Shown here piece after piece: positions 48,493-59,600 of a DNA stretch of 64,000 nucleotides. Below the pieces are notes generated by a model. The model did no database searches and was not told the origin of the DNA. It worked only from the letters and a program-made list of their open reading frames with translations. Position numbers and translations under genes: made by a program. The stretch is from positions 35,784,530 to 35,848,529 of the forward strand of contig CM055319.2 of NCBI GenBank assembly GCA_029255685.2. Direction: 5' to 3'. The stretch comes from Silene conica (Eukaryota > Streptophyta > Magnoliopsida > Caryophyllales > Caryophyllaceae). The stretch's first letter is position 1, and each line of letters begins with the position of its first letter.

Positions 48493-49996
48493 CTAGCGAG
48501 GGTGATGAACGATGTTAGGATTAACATATCCAGGTCGAGTTCTAAACTCCAACGTGTCCAACCGATCAAGACAGCTAGCAACATTACGACCTTGACCGTC
48601 TAGTGCACGCTCGAAGTTCAAAACCTTGAGGGATAAGGCTTTCACCGCAGCTAGACATTGAGTACCATCCTCCCGAAGCATCATCGTATCACGAACAAGA
48701 GCCCCTCCCTGAGTTGTAAGAAACTGATGACGGTCATTAACCATGACGACTTCCTCCTTAATTGTTTTAATCTCACGACTCATGTGAGCAAGATGACCCT
48801 CCATCCGTTGCATCCACTCCTCCAACCCGATACTACCAGCTTCCTTATGCCCAGATTCACCCTTAGGAGCTTTGAATTCTGACATTAACAGGAAGATTTT
48901 ATCAATCTTATTCTCTAAATCCACCAAATTTCCATTCCCTTTTGACTCCTCATTCTCACGCCCAAACAGAAGGTCTCCATTCTTACCAAAGATCCCCATT
49001 AATTTCATAACCTTGTTGCTCATTCGGTCACGAGGAATCACCCCATAACTACTTATGTTAACAACACCAGCCTGAAACAACAACTCGGATACCCACATTC
49101 CGTATGGAATATCCAAAATCGTACAGAACCGTTCTTTAACAAGAACTTTTGAGACATGCACGATTTTCGAGAATACCAAAGGAACCAAGCTAACCCTTTC
49201 TCCGACTAACCATTTGTACAACACAATAGCATCACAACAACTAAGTTTATCTCATCCACCACGACGAGGTAAGATCGTATTCCAAAGAAAGTTCACGAAG
49301 AATTTGAGTTTAGGATTAAACGAGTTTGTTAAAAGAGGACTGACATCAGTAGCTTGTTCATCAAAATACTTTTTAACAATCATTTTCTCATCCTTCGACA
49401 CATTTGACCACTCTTTACTTGGGTCAAGAACCAACCCGTCACTCGACAACTTGAAAATCCGACACATATCCTCCATTAAAATCTCTACTTCCTTCCCATT
49501 TATGACAGCCTTTACCCCATTCTCAGACGATTTCACAGTAGCATAAAATTGGATGACTTCAATAGGGAAAATAAGACCCGAGAAATTACTAATATAAAGC
49601 CACTCTTGAAAAATTAGGAAATCTTTAAAGAATGTTAGAGACGGAGTCTCATTAATCCAAGAAGTGGGGTAAAATCGTCCTGCATGTATGGAATAAGGTA
49701 AGAGTCGTTCCATTAACATACCTTCGTGTTTAGTGACACGAACTTTTTCCAAACCCGCTTGAGTAGCTTCGGTTGAGACGTCCTGAAACAGAGGTCGAGG
49801 AGAGAGACCTTCCTGAAACAACTCGTCTTCCATAACACCCTTTCCCTTATCCAATTTACGTCGCTTGCTTCCCTCGGATTTTGGAACGGTCACAGTAATC
49901 GGCTCCGGGGACGGTGGTGGTGATGGAGTCGGGGTAGGTAGTTTTGGGGAACATGGTTTGTTTCGGGTAGAACGCCTAGCAGAGATGGGGGGGCAT
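48493..49996 (-). pseudogene. Sirevirus env-like ORF, broken twice
   Basis: One frame reads from about 49993 to 48493, interrupted only by a TGA at 49252-49254. The N-terminal part is Pro/Ser-rich and basic (KSEGSKRRKLDKGKG, a likely nuclear-type basic cluster). The middle contains WLYISNFSGLIFPIEVIQFY and KLKFFVNFLWNTILP. After the stop come LVGERVSLVPLVFSKIVHVS and a region of predicted helix (DLENKIDKIFLLMSEF; WMQRMEGHLAHMSREIKTI). The apparent start ATG at 49994-49996 is one base out of frame because of a run of seven C (49987-49993). Its position after pol matches the env-like ORF of Sireviruses. I see no clear transmembrane segment, so an envelope role is not shown. Confidence 0.7.
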
Positions 49997-50558
49997 TTTT
50001 ATGTTGTTTAAATTCTAATGATGATGAATTTGGGATTTTTTGTTGTGAAGTTTTATTTTAATGGTGAGGTTTGTTGATGGTAATAATGGTGAAGTGAGAG
50101 TTGAGGGAGAGGTGAATGACGGTTATAGGAGGAGTGTGTAAGTAGAGAAAGTAATTTTTGAGGGTTAAAGGGAGGTTACACGTGGGGTAGGTAAAAAGGT
50201 AAGATTAATTAGTTACGATTTGATGGTACGTATATTTGATTTGTTACGATTTTCTTGTTACGTGAATTTAGTAAGTACGATTTTATTTTAAGTTACATAT
50301 TTGAGATACGTAACTATAGGTATATATATATATGATAATAATATTATTAGATATAAATTTGTTAATATTTGTATATTATTATTTTGATCTGAGAAATTGG
50401 TTGTGTATGTTCGTATAACATGTAGCATGATATAATCAAAATTTGAGCATCCAATAAAAAATAACATACATAGGCATGCAGCGGAATATACGGACACAGT
50501 CATATAATTCAGTCTTTTCATAGTCAATCATTGGGTTATTTTCAGCTCTTAAGATCGA
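49997..50558 (-). mobile_element. Sirevirus pol/env-like spacer
   Basis: About 560 bp of AT-rich sequence between the pol stop and the env-like ORF, with a TATATATATATG tract near 50320. I see no credible ORF. It could hold a splice acceptor or promoter for the downstream ORF, but none can be fixed by eye. Confidence 0.5.
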
Positions 50559-53500
50559 TTAGGTGCCACCGATTAAACCAATTTCCAATCGTAAAGTCTC
50601 AAATCGTTCCCTAGCCAAAGGTTTAGTAAAAATATCCGCCCATTGTTTTTCCGTACTACAAAATTCTAACTTAATGTTTTTCTTTTCTACATGGTCACGT
50701 AAGAAGTGATGTCTAATCTCTATGTGTTTTGTTCTCGAGTGCTGAGCCGGGTTTTTAGATATTATAATAGCACTCGTATTGTCACATAATATAGGTACAC
50801 ATCCCACGTCAATACCATAATCAAGTAACTGTTGTTTTAACCATAGGAGTTGGGAACATACCAGTGCGGCTGCAATATATTCTGCTTCTGCGGTTGACAA
50901 GGCGACTGAATTTTGTTTCTTGGATGCCCAAGAAATAATACATGGGCCAACGAAAGTCGCAAGTCCAGAAGTACTTTTCCTGTCTAAAGAACAACCTGCA
51001 TAATCCGCATCTGAATATCCTAATAGGTTAAAATTACAGTCCATAGGATACCATAGATATAATTTTGATGTTCCAATTAGGTATCTTAAAATTCTCTTAA
51101 CCGCAATCATATGTGATTCTTTTGGTGCAGATTGAAACCGAGCACAGACGCAGACACTAAACATTATATCTGGACGACTTGCAGTAAGATAAAGAAGTGA
51201 GCCAATCATACCTCTATAAGTAGTTTCATCTACTGACTTACCGTCCTCGTCTTTGGTGAGTTTCTTATCTGTTACCATTGGAGTAGGCATAGGATGAGAG
51301 GATTCCATTCCGAATTTCTTGATTAGTTCTTTGACGTATTTTTGTTGATGTACTTTGATACCCTCGTTCGTTTGTTGGATTTGAAGACCAAGGAAGAATT
51401 TTAATTTTCCCATCATGCTCATCTCGAACTCGGATGTCATCAACTCTGAGAAGTACTGGCACAACTTTTTGTTGGTTGAGCCAAATATAATATCGTCAAC
51501 GTAGATTTGGACTACTAGTAGATCGGAATTTTCGCTTTTCAGAAATACTGTCTTATCTACTGATCCTCTTTTAAAGCCGCTTTCCAATAGAAACTTTGAT
51601 AGTCTGTCGTACCATGCTCGAGGGGCCTGTTTCAGTCCGTAGAGAGCTTTGTCCAATCTGTACACATGATCCTTGAGTTTGCTGTCAGGAAATCCAGGAG
51701 GTTGTTCAACATAGACTTCCTCCTGAAGATATCCGTTAAGGAATGCAGTCTTAACATCCATTTGAAATAATTTCATTCCTTTATGTGCAGCAAAAGCTAT
51801 GAGCAAGCGAATTGCTTCAAAGCGAGCAACAGGAGCAAAAGTTTCGTCATAATCGATCCCTTCCTGTTGGTTGTATCCTTCAACGACCAATTTTGCTTTA
51901 TTACGAACGATGACTCCAGAGTCATCTAATTTATTTCTGAATACCCATCTTGTTCCAATTACTGATCTATCTTTAGGACGAGGAACAAGATGCCATACTT
52001 TATTCCTTTCGAATTGTTGTAGTTCTTCTTGCATGACGACTATCCAGTCAGGTTCTGCAAGAGCTTCTTTTATATTTGTAGGTTTAATTGTGGAGAGAAA
52101 GGAGTAGAAGGAACAGAAGTTGTTTAAGCTTCTTCGAGTTTGAACTCCTTCTGTAAGGCTTCCTATGATATTATCCAGAGGGTGAGAGCCTTTATATCTC
52201 CAGTTTCTTGATTGATTGTTTTCGTTTCTACTGCTTGACTCGGGATTTTGACTTGTTCCCCCTGAATCCAAACCAGGGTTTGTAAGAGAGTCAGGTATAA
52301 CTATTCCCTCTTCCCTTTGGTTTTGATTCAAAGTTGTAGCTTCATTAGCTATAACTCTGGGTTCTAAGTCATTTGTTTGAGAGTTATCCACAGTATCATC
52401 AACTGTAGTTTCATCTCTCGCACCATTTCCTTCCAAGTCAAGTTCATCAGTGTTTCCTTGAATTTCGCCTTCATCGTTATTTTCTATTTCAGGAGGATCT
52501 TCCCTTGACAACCTAAAGTCAGGTTCGTCTAGGTTTTCCTCTTCGTCCTGTAAAGGCTTGTCGAAAGCATTATTCTCATCAAAGATAACATGTATGCTCT
52601 CTTCTATGCATAAAGTACGTTTGTTAAAAACTTTATAGGCTTTACTATGATCAGAATATCCTATGAAAATAGCCTCATCACTTCTAGGGTCAAATTTGCT
52701 TAAACGATTTTTACCATTGTTATGAACAAAGCATTTACTCCCAAAACATCTTAGATGAGATATATTAGGTTTACGACCACGTAAAAGTTCATAGGGTGTC
52801 TTTTTAAGGATAGGTCTAATCATAGCACGATTATGAATATAGCAAGCTGTGCTAATAGCCTCAGCCCAAAAGTTTCTAGGTAGGCCACTACAAAGAAGCA
52901 TTGTTCTAGCCATATCTTCTAGGGTTCTGTTCATGCGTTCTACTACTCCGTTTTGTTGTGGTGTTCTAGGTGCAGAGAAGTTATGTCCAACACCGTTGGA
53001 TTTACAGAATTCAATAAAAGCATGGTTGTCAAACTCAGTTCCATGATCAGTTCGAATAGTTACTAGATTAGTTTTTAATTTGTTTTGAACAAGTTTCATA
53101 AGATTAACAAATTCATCAAAGGTTTCATCTTTAGAATGAAGAAAGATTGGCCAAACAAATCTAGAATAATCATCAACTAGAACGAAAACATACCTGGAAC
53201 CGCCTCTGCTTCTTACCTTCATAGGGCCACAGAGATCCATATGTACTAGATCAAGAGCTTGGTTAGTACTTACTATTCTTTTTGGTTTGAAGGATGATCT
53301 GACGTGTTTACATCGTGCACATGTGTCGCACATCTTTTCTTGATCAAATCTGATCTTGGGGAGACCTTCGACCAAGTCCCATCTCTTCAATTTGCTAAGA
53401 ATAGGAGAACTAATATGCCCAAATATCTTATGCCAGAGACATGGATCATCTAACGTAACTTTCATACATGAGAGAGAGTCAGTAGGCACAACGTTTAAAT

Positions 53501-53866
53501 CAATTATATAAACATTTTTCTTTCTATGTCCTTCAAGAATAACTTTACTTGTACCTTCCATAATTATACGACAAATATCTGCATGAAAAACAACTTTGTT
53601 TCCTTTGTCGCATAATTGGGATATACTAATTAAGTTATGTTTAAGACCACTTACCAGATATACATCGCTAATAGAGTGAGAAGCTGAGACGCCTATCTTA
53701 CCGACACCTATTACCTTTCCCTTTTTGTTGTCACCGAAGGTAACTTTTCCTCCGTCGAATGGTTCTAAGGTAGTGAATAGGTTGGCGTCACCTGTCATGT
53801 GTCAGGAGCATCCACTGTTGAGGTACCATAGATTATTCTCTTTAGCGATTATCTGCACAAAGTAGT
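50559..53866 (-). pseudogene. Sirevirus pol: protease site, integrase, RT, RNase H
   Basis: The open frame 53798-50559 codes 1079 residues. Integrase catalytic residues are present: D in HMDLCGPM (about residue 186), D in RTDHGTEF (about 248) and E in GVVERMNR (about 288), after an HHCC region (WHKIFGH, CDTCARC). RT has [10 protein letters not shown] (about 680) and [10 protein letters not shown] (about 766). RNase H has YSDADYAG (about 929) and a late [10 protein letters not shown] block. Upstream in the same frame the protease site reads WYLNSGCS, then a TGA at 53802-53804, then HMTGD. The catalytic Asp of the usual DSG is Asn (53817-53819). The enzymatic part downstream is intact, but protease and translation through it are not. 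Confidence 0.9.
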
Positions 53867-54592
53867 TTAAAGACAGGACTTAGGTACCCAAGCAAACTTG
53901 GGTCCTTTTGAGTTAGTGATAATGAAAACATCTTCCTTTTTAACCCAGACTTGTCTCACTATAGGTTTCTTGTAACTGTGGTAGTTAGGCTTTGTTGGTC
54001 TAGTGTGAGTCTTTGGGTTTTGTTTCTTGTAGGTTGTAGGTTTATGAGTTTGAGTGGTTCTATTTTTCTTTTCTGCGTAATTAAAAGACATGTCATAGAA
54101 CCATCTATGGTCATTATTTCTTTCCTCAATCTTTTCATTACTTTCCTCACTATCAATGATAGATATGGAATCATTTGGTATGCCTAGAGATTTAACAAAT
54201 TTGACTCCAGTTTTGAAGTCGAGTGCGTGTTTTACACAGTTTTCTCGTAGATGTCCATTATGACCACAATAGGTGCAAATTAAGTATTCAGGTAAGTCTA
54301 CATACTTTCTTTTTCTGAAGTCACGTTCATCAGGTTTTTGTTGACATTTAGAATGGTCTCTCCTACCATAGCACTCATGTCCTAGACCCATCTTCATGTT
54401 GTTATCAGATTGTTCAGTTAGGAAGTTTAGTACGTTAGTACTTCCTTCCCATTTTTCGTGAACTTTACGAGCATGAAGAAGAAGGTCTTTTAAGGAATCT
54501 ATTTCTTTTATGCAGGAGGAATGGTCAACATTGTTATGATCTTTCAAGTCTTGAATGTCTTTATTAAAATTGAACACGATTTGCGCATGTTC
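53867..54592 (-). pseudogene. Sirevirus gag, C-terminal part
   Basis: The frame is open from the Athila H insertion at 54592 to a stop at 53867. It contains a zinc knuckle CTYCGHNGHLRENC and a Lys/Thr/Pro-rich tail, then VWVKKEDVFI and KGPKFAWVPKSCL. The zinc knuckle binds element RNA in the capsid. Gag and pol frames differ, so a frameshift lies between about 53870 and 53830. The N-terminal capsid portion is beyond element H. TGTTC (54588-54592) is the likely target duplication for element H. Confidence 0.85.
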
Positions 54593-54844
54593 TGATACGT
54601 GCCTATTTTATGCATTTCATTTACTCTTTTGGCACGTATTTTCATTCACTTTCGTGACTTTTTAGTTGCTTTTTCTCCCATATTGTCTACTTTGGTGTTT
54701 CTATGTTTTGTATGCAGGAATACGCGGAAGTAAGCAAAACCAAGCTTTATTTGCCTTTAGGAGGCTGTTTTTGGAACAATAAATTCGGATGGAGCATTCA
54801 AATACAATCATCGGGCCGGATAAAAGCTGAGAAAAAAGAGAAGC

Positions 54845-54987
54845 GGTCGACCGACCGAGATATCAGGTCGACCGACCGATGTCGAATATGTAATCAGGCC
54901 CAACTCTCCACGGAAGCCCAAATACGAAGAAAATAAATCCGTCTCAGCAGAACCGGTCGACCGACCGAAGAAACAGGTCGACCGACC
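54845..54987. repeat. Two dyad pairs in Athila H LTR
   Basis: Four exact GGTCGACCGACC copies at 54845, 54866, 54955 and 54976, that is two pairs at 21 bp, upstream of the TATA-like sequence. Confidence 0.9.
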
Positions 54988-55045
54988 ACTGGCTGTTTCG
55001 AGACTTCCGTTTTCTTTTCTGATTTCCTAATCTTGTAATATTTCT

Positions 55046-55053
55046 TATTTAAG
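55046..55053 (+). promoter_or_regulatory. Probable TATA box of Athila H LTR
   Basis: TATTTAAG, downstream of both dyad pairs in the LTR. The inverted F-family LTR has an equivalent CTATTTAAGC, also on the 3' side of its nearest dyad pair (31983/32004) in transcription order. Confidence 0.5.
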
Positions 55054-55905
55054 GAGACCAAAACTCTTCTATTAGGTTAAGTAGTTTTTTCAGCAATTTT
55101 CTACCCTAGGAATTTTACCAAGTACTCTATGTTTGAAGCCTCCATTGTTAGAGGATTTTTATAAAGCTTTCGTCTTTCTTCTTAGGATTTCCATTCAAGT
55201 TGTAAGTTTGTGATAATTAATCTTTCCTTTAATCCAATCTTGTTATTCATCTTGTTGTTATTTTCTTATTTCATGTTTACTCTTTTATTATCATCTTTGA
55301 TTATGTTCACATCTTTAATATTCTTGGTAATTGATAGTTTTATAATTAGAAGCATGCATAACTAATTCTTGTGATTAGGAATTAGGGGAACTATGTAAAA
55401 ACTTGACTTTGATAGGTTTGATGATTAAATTACCAATCCCCCATTGTTGTTGGTGAACTAATCCTTGGGATTGAAAGATTATTAGGATTAGTTTAGCAAC
55501 AACTTTGGGATTGCCCTTGAACGAAAGTTTAGTGCTTTTGTAGGAACCCTAAGACCGTAAGGATTGGGTAGAATATTGACCTAAAGGTTTATTCTTTGTT
55601 CCTTAGGATTGTGTTATTTGGTTATTCTTACCTTTCATTGACTTGTCTTGACCATGGGGAACCGAAGTTCCTAATCCCCTCTTTATCTTGTTTTAAATTC
55701 TCTTGTTATTTTGTTACTTTAGTTGTTAGTTAAAATCCCAATTCAAAACCCCCCCTTTTTTTGGTTACTTGCAATAGACTTTAAATTTACAAACACAATT
55801 TACCCTGTCTCTCTGTGGTTCGACCCTTGACTTATCCTAACTGAGTTTAAGCTGAGGTTTTATAAATCTTATCTTTGGCACCCCTCAACGACGGGTGTCA
55901 AATTT

Positions 55906-55923
55906 TGGCGCCGTTGCCGGGGA
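55906..55923 (+). promoter_or_regulatory. Athila H primer-binding site (tRNA-Asp)
   Basis: TGGCGCCGTTGCCGGGGA, 18 bases, five bases after the LTR. It is the standard tRNA-Asp site of Athila/Tat elements. The leader from 55924 to 56063 has no ORF. Confidence 0.9.
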
Positions 55924-56063
55924 GACGGTACAATTTTGTTTGTTAATTTTTAGTTTATTTTTCTTGTCTTAAGGAACTTAGGTTCCTTAAGACCGTTCTT
56001 ACCTTTTCTTCTAGTGCTGTTTAGAAGACAGGTTTTTGAGAGGAAGGCTTGAGTACCCTCTTT

Positions 56064-56657
56064 ATGGATTCTATTTATAGCTACTTACAGCCGAAGCCTA
56101 AAGATTTACCGAAAGGATTCACCTTGCCTAAACCCACCACTGGCACCTTTGAACTCCGCTCGACTCATGTCAATTTGGTGGAGCAGAGTCAATTTTCTGG
56201 TCTACCTGATGAAGATCCAATAAAGCATGTTACAACCTTCACAGATTATTGCTGTTTTATACCCCTACCTGAAGGGGTGTCTAGAGATGAGGTGCTGGCA
56301 ACTCTGTTCTTGTTTTCTTTAAAGGGAGACGCGCAAGAATGGTACTGGGACCTTAAAAAGACAAGTGAAGGGATTAAAGATTGGACCACCTTGGCCTTGG
56401 CCTTTTACAAGAAATACTTCCCTCTTGCAAAAGCTGAGGACTTGAGAAACCAAATCCGTAACTTTTTACAGGGACCTGATGAAGGATTTTGTGAAGCATG
56501 GGATCGATTCAAGAAATTGGTCCGTTCTATCCCTCACCATAACCTTCCAGAATGGGACCTGTGTAACTGCTTTTACAACTCTCTTTACGATGACTATAAG
56601 ATGATTCTTGATGTGGCCGCCAATGGAAGATTCCAGAACAACGCCGATCATATGTAG
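56064..56657 (+). CDS. Athila H gag, N-terminal part up to an in-frame TAG
   Basis: ATG at 56064 is the first in the frame after the PBS. Core gag words are visible: DEDPIKHVTTFTDYC, FLFSLKGDAQEWYWDL, WTTLALAFYKKYFPLA, FCEAWDRFKKLVRSIPHH and FYNSLYDDYKMILDVAANG, the retrotransposon gag domain found in plant gypsy elements. The TAG at 56655-56657 sits between ADHM and [10 protein letters not shown], well inside gag, and the frame continues unbroken for 1525 further codons. A recent nonsense change is likelier than programmed readthrough, because the stop is not at the gag/pol border. Gag forms the virus-like particle. Confidence 0.85.
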   Translation: MDSIYSYLQPKPKDLPKGFTLPKPTTGTFELRSTHVNLVEQSQFSGLPDEDPIKHVTTFTDYCCFIPLPEGVSRDEVLATLFLFSLKGDAQEWYWDLKKTSEGIKDWTTLALAFYKKYFPLAKAEDLRNQIRNFLQGPDEGFCEAWDRFKKLVRSIPHHNLPEWDLCNCFYNSLYDDYKMILDVAANGRFQNNADHM

Positions 56658-59600
56658 GGTTGGCAAACCATTGAAGACATGGCGGTGCATAGGGCTACTT
56701 TTAAGGGTTCACGTGGGAATTCGAGAAGGCTGAATGTAGAGATGAATAGAGTGATGGCTCTTGAGACAACAGTTGAAGCCCGTTTTGAAAAGCTTGAGGC
56801 AACCCAGCTAAAGCTTGAAAGTGCGAACCTTGTTACTACGGTCGACAACACGGGAGAAATTGAGAGATTAAGAGCACTTGTTGATGCCTTAACCACGGCA
56901 GTTTTTAAGATGCATGAGGCTCACTGCACTTCCACGGAGATTTTTAAGGAACAATTGATAAACATAGCCAACCAAAGAACTAGCTCTCCAGCTAGTTCTG
57001 AGGGACCCATGGAGACGCTGAACGTCATAAATCTAAGGAGTGGCCGTGTTTGTGAAGAAGCAACTCAAGAGGATGATCCAGCCGAGGTTCCAACCAAGGA
57101 ATCCGATCCCGTCAAAGGAGCAGGAGGTCGACCGACCGCTTCGGTAAGTCGATCGACCACTGTTCCTGACGCGAGATCAGATTCTGAAAAAAGGAAAAAG
57201 ACGGATTTTGCAGACTCTGGTCGACCGACCGCTGATACTGGTCGACCGACCGCTGATACTGGTCGACCGACCAGTGCTCCTGGAAAAAGTGCCGTTTTTA
57301 CTCCGGAATCGCTAGATCCTTCCTTTATTCAAGGCCTTACTGAAATTTTACAGCTGAAAGAGCCAAAGGTTACTGATCCTATGGCTAAAGTCACCATTCC
57401 TTATCCAGAAAGACTAAAAAATTCAAAGGAGGATAAGAAGTTTGGTAAGTTCTTGGAGATGGTGAAGAATCTTGAGGTAACCATCCCTTTCACTGACCTA
57501 ATTACCCAGGTACCTTCTTATGCTAAATTCATGAAAGATATTTTAAGTCGTAAGAGGAATTTTCAGGACGACGGTGCTGTTGCTTTTGTGGAAGAATGTT
57601 ATGTTCTTTCACAAGATAATATAGCACCCAAGTTAAAGGACCCAGGTAGTTTTTCCATCCCTTGTACCATAGGTAATCATTTAATAGGGAAAGCCCTTTG
57701 TGATCTAGGGGCTAGTGTCAGTGTCATACCTTATTCTGTATGTGAAAGACTTGGTTTAGGTAGACTTAAGGTCACCAATATTACTGTGCAGATGGCTGAT
57801 AGATCAACCCAAAGACCATTAGGGGTCTTGGAGGATGTCCCAGTAAAAGTGGGAAAGTTCTTTATTCCTGTCGATTTCGTTGTTTTAGACATTGCTGAAG
57901 ATAGTCGAATACCTATTATTTTAGGTAGACCCTTTTTACACACAGCTGGAGCTGTGATAGATGTCAAACGCGGGACCATTACTTTAGAAATTGGGGATGA
58001 CACTATCGAGTTTAGTCTTGCCCATAAGGCAACTATTCCTACGGACGATACTTGTTGTTCCATTGATATTGTAGACAGGAATGTTATCCTTAATTGGAGG
58101 GAATCCTTGACCAAGGATCCCTTAGATGATCTGACAATTTTGGATAAGTGTGCAGGTAATCCAGCTGAAGATGCTGAAGAGCTGGATTTGATAGAAGAAG
58201 AGGAAGAGGAATATGAGCTCACTGAAGAAGAGGGTGAGAAGCTCATAAGCCTAGCCAATACAAGTCTGGTAAACATATGCTATTCTATAGATGCTAATTC
58301 TGTCCAGGCAGTTAAGGTAAAAGCACCAGAGCGTAAGCCACTTCCTCCTAATCTTAAGTATGTTTTTCTAGATGATACTGAGCAATATCCTGCAATTGTT
58401 AGCTCTAAACTTAGTCCTGACCAACTTTCTGCCTTAATGACTGTTCTTAAAAAGAATAGAAAAGCTCTAGGTTATTCTTTGGATGATATTAAGGGCATAA
58501 GCCCTGATGTTTGTATGCACAGAATAGATTTAGAGGAAGGGCATAAGCCCTATAGACAGGGACAGCGTAAATTGAACCCTAAGATGCAGGATGTAGTTAT
58601 GGCTGAGGTTATGAAGCTTCTTGATGCAGGTATTATCTATCCAGTTGGCAACTCTAAGTGGGTTAGCCCAGTTCAGGTGGTTCCTAAGAAAGGAGGGACC
58701 ACAGTGGTTAAGAATGATAAAAATGAGTTAATACCAACTAGAGTTGTGACTGGGTGGCGGATGTGCATTGATTATAGACAGTTAAATGCCGCCACCAAGA
58801 AAGACCATTTTCCCCTTCCTTTTGTTGACCAGATGACTGAAAGATTGGCTTCTAATAAATTCTTCTGTTTTCTAGACGGTTATTCAGGTTTCTTCCAGAT
58901 TCCCATCCATCCTGATGATCAGAGTAAGACTACTTTTACATGTCCACAAGGTGTTTTTGCCTATCGCAGGATGCCTTTTGGGTTATGCAATGCTCCTGCT
59001 ACTTTTCAAAGGTGTATGATGGGTATTTTTTCCGACTTTATAGAAAACATTATGGAAGTATTTATGGATGATTTCTCCGTTTACGGTAATGCTTTTGATC
59101 AATGCTTAGCTAATCTTGATAAAGTTTTGCAGCGATGTATTGATGTAAATCTTGTCTTAAACTGGGAAAAGTGTCATTTTATGGTTACTGAAGGGGTAGT
59201 TTTAGGGCATCTAATTTCAGATAAAGGTATACATGTTGATAAAGCAAAGGTGCAAATGATTGAGCAATTACCCCCTCCTATTAATGTCAAAGGGGTGAGA
59301 AGTTTCTTAGGGCACGCAGGTTTTTACAGGCGTTTCATTAAGGACTTCTCTAAAATTGCTAAACCACTTACACAATTGCTTCTTAAAGATGCCATCTTTG
59401 AGTTTTCTGATGAATGCCTTTCAGCTTTTAACAGGTTGAAGGAAGCTTTGATCTCAGCACCAATCATCCAGCCACCAGATTGGGATCTCCCATTCGAGAT
59501 CATGTGCGATGCTAGTGATTATGCTCTGGGTGCTGTGCTTGGTCAAAGGAAGAACAAGGCTCTTAATGCTATTTATTATGCGAGCCGCACCCTGGATGAG

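Larger units (their letters stand above)
46270..54592 (-). mobile_element. Sirevirus-type copia element, 5' part off window
   Basis: Order on the minus strand is gag end, protease, integrase, RT, RNase H, a further ORF, PPT and 3' LTR. A large ORF downstream of pol in a copia element is characteristic of Sireviruses. Its gag is cut at 54592 by Athila H, so the start of gag, the leader and the 5' LTR should lie to the right of that element. Confidence 0.85.
54593..55900 (+). repeat. Athila H 5' LTR (1308 bp)
   Basis: Begins TGATACGTGCCTATTTTATG and ends CAACGACGGGTGTCA. It has dyad pairs at 54845/54866 and 54955/54976 and a TATA-like TATTTAAG at 55046-55053, about 60 bp after the second pair. 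The terminal 35 bases match the end of LTR F. Confidence 0.85.

Noticed and set aside
57219..57272. CRISPR-like repeat and spacer pattern
   Set aside because: Units are 12 bp with 9-bp spacers, often only pairs, in a plant retroelement; no cas genes and no variable spacers.
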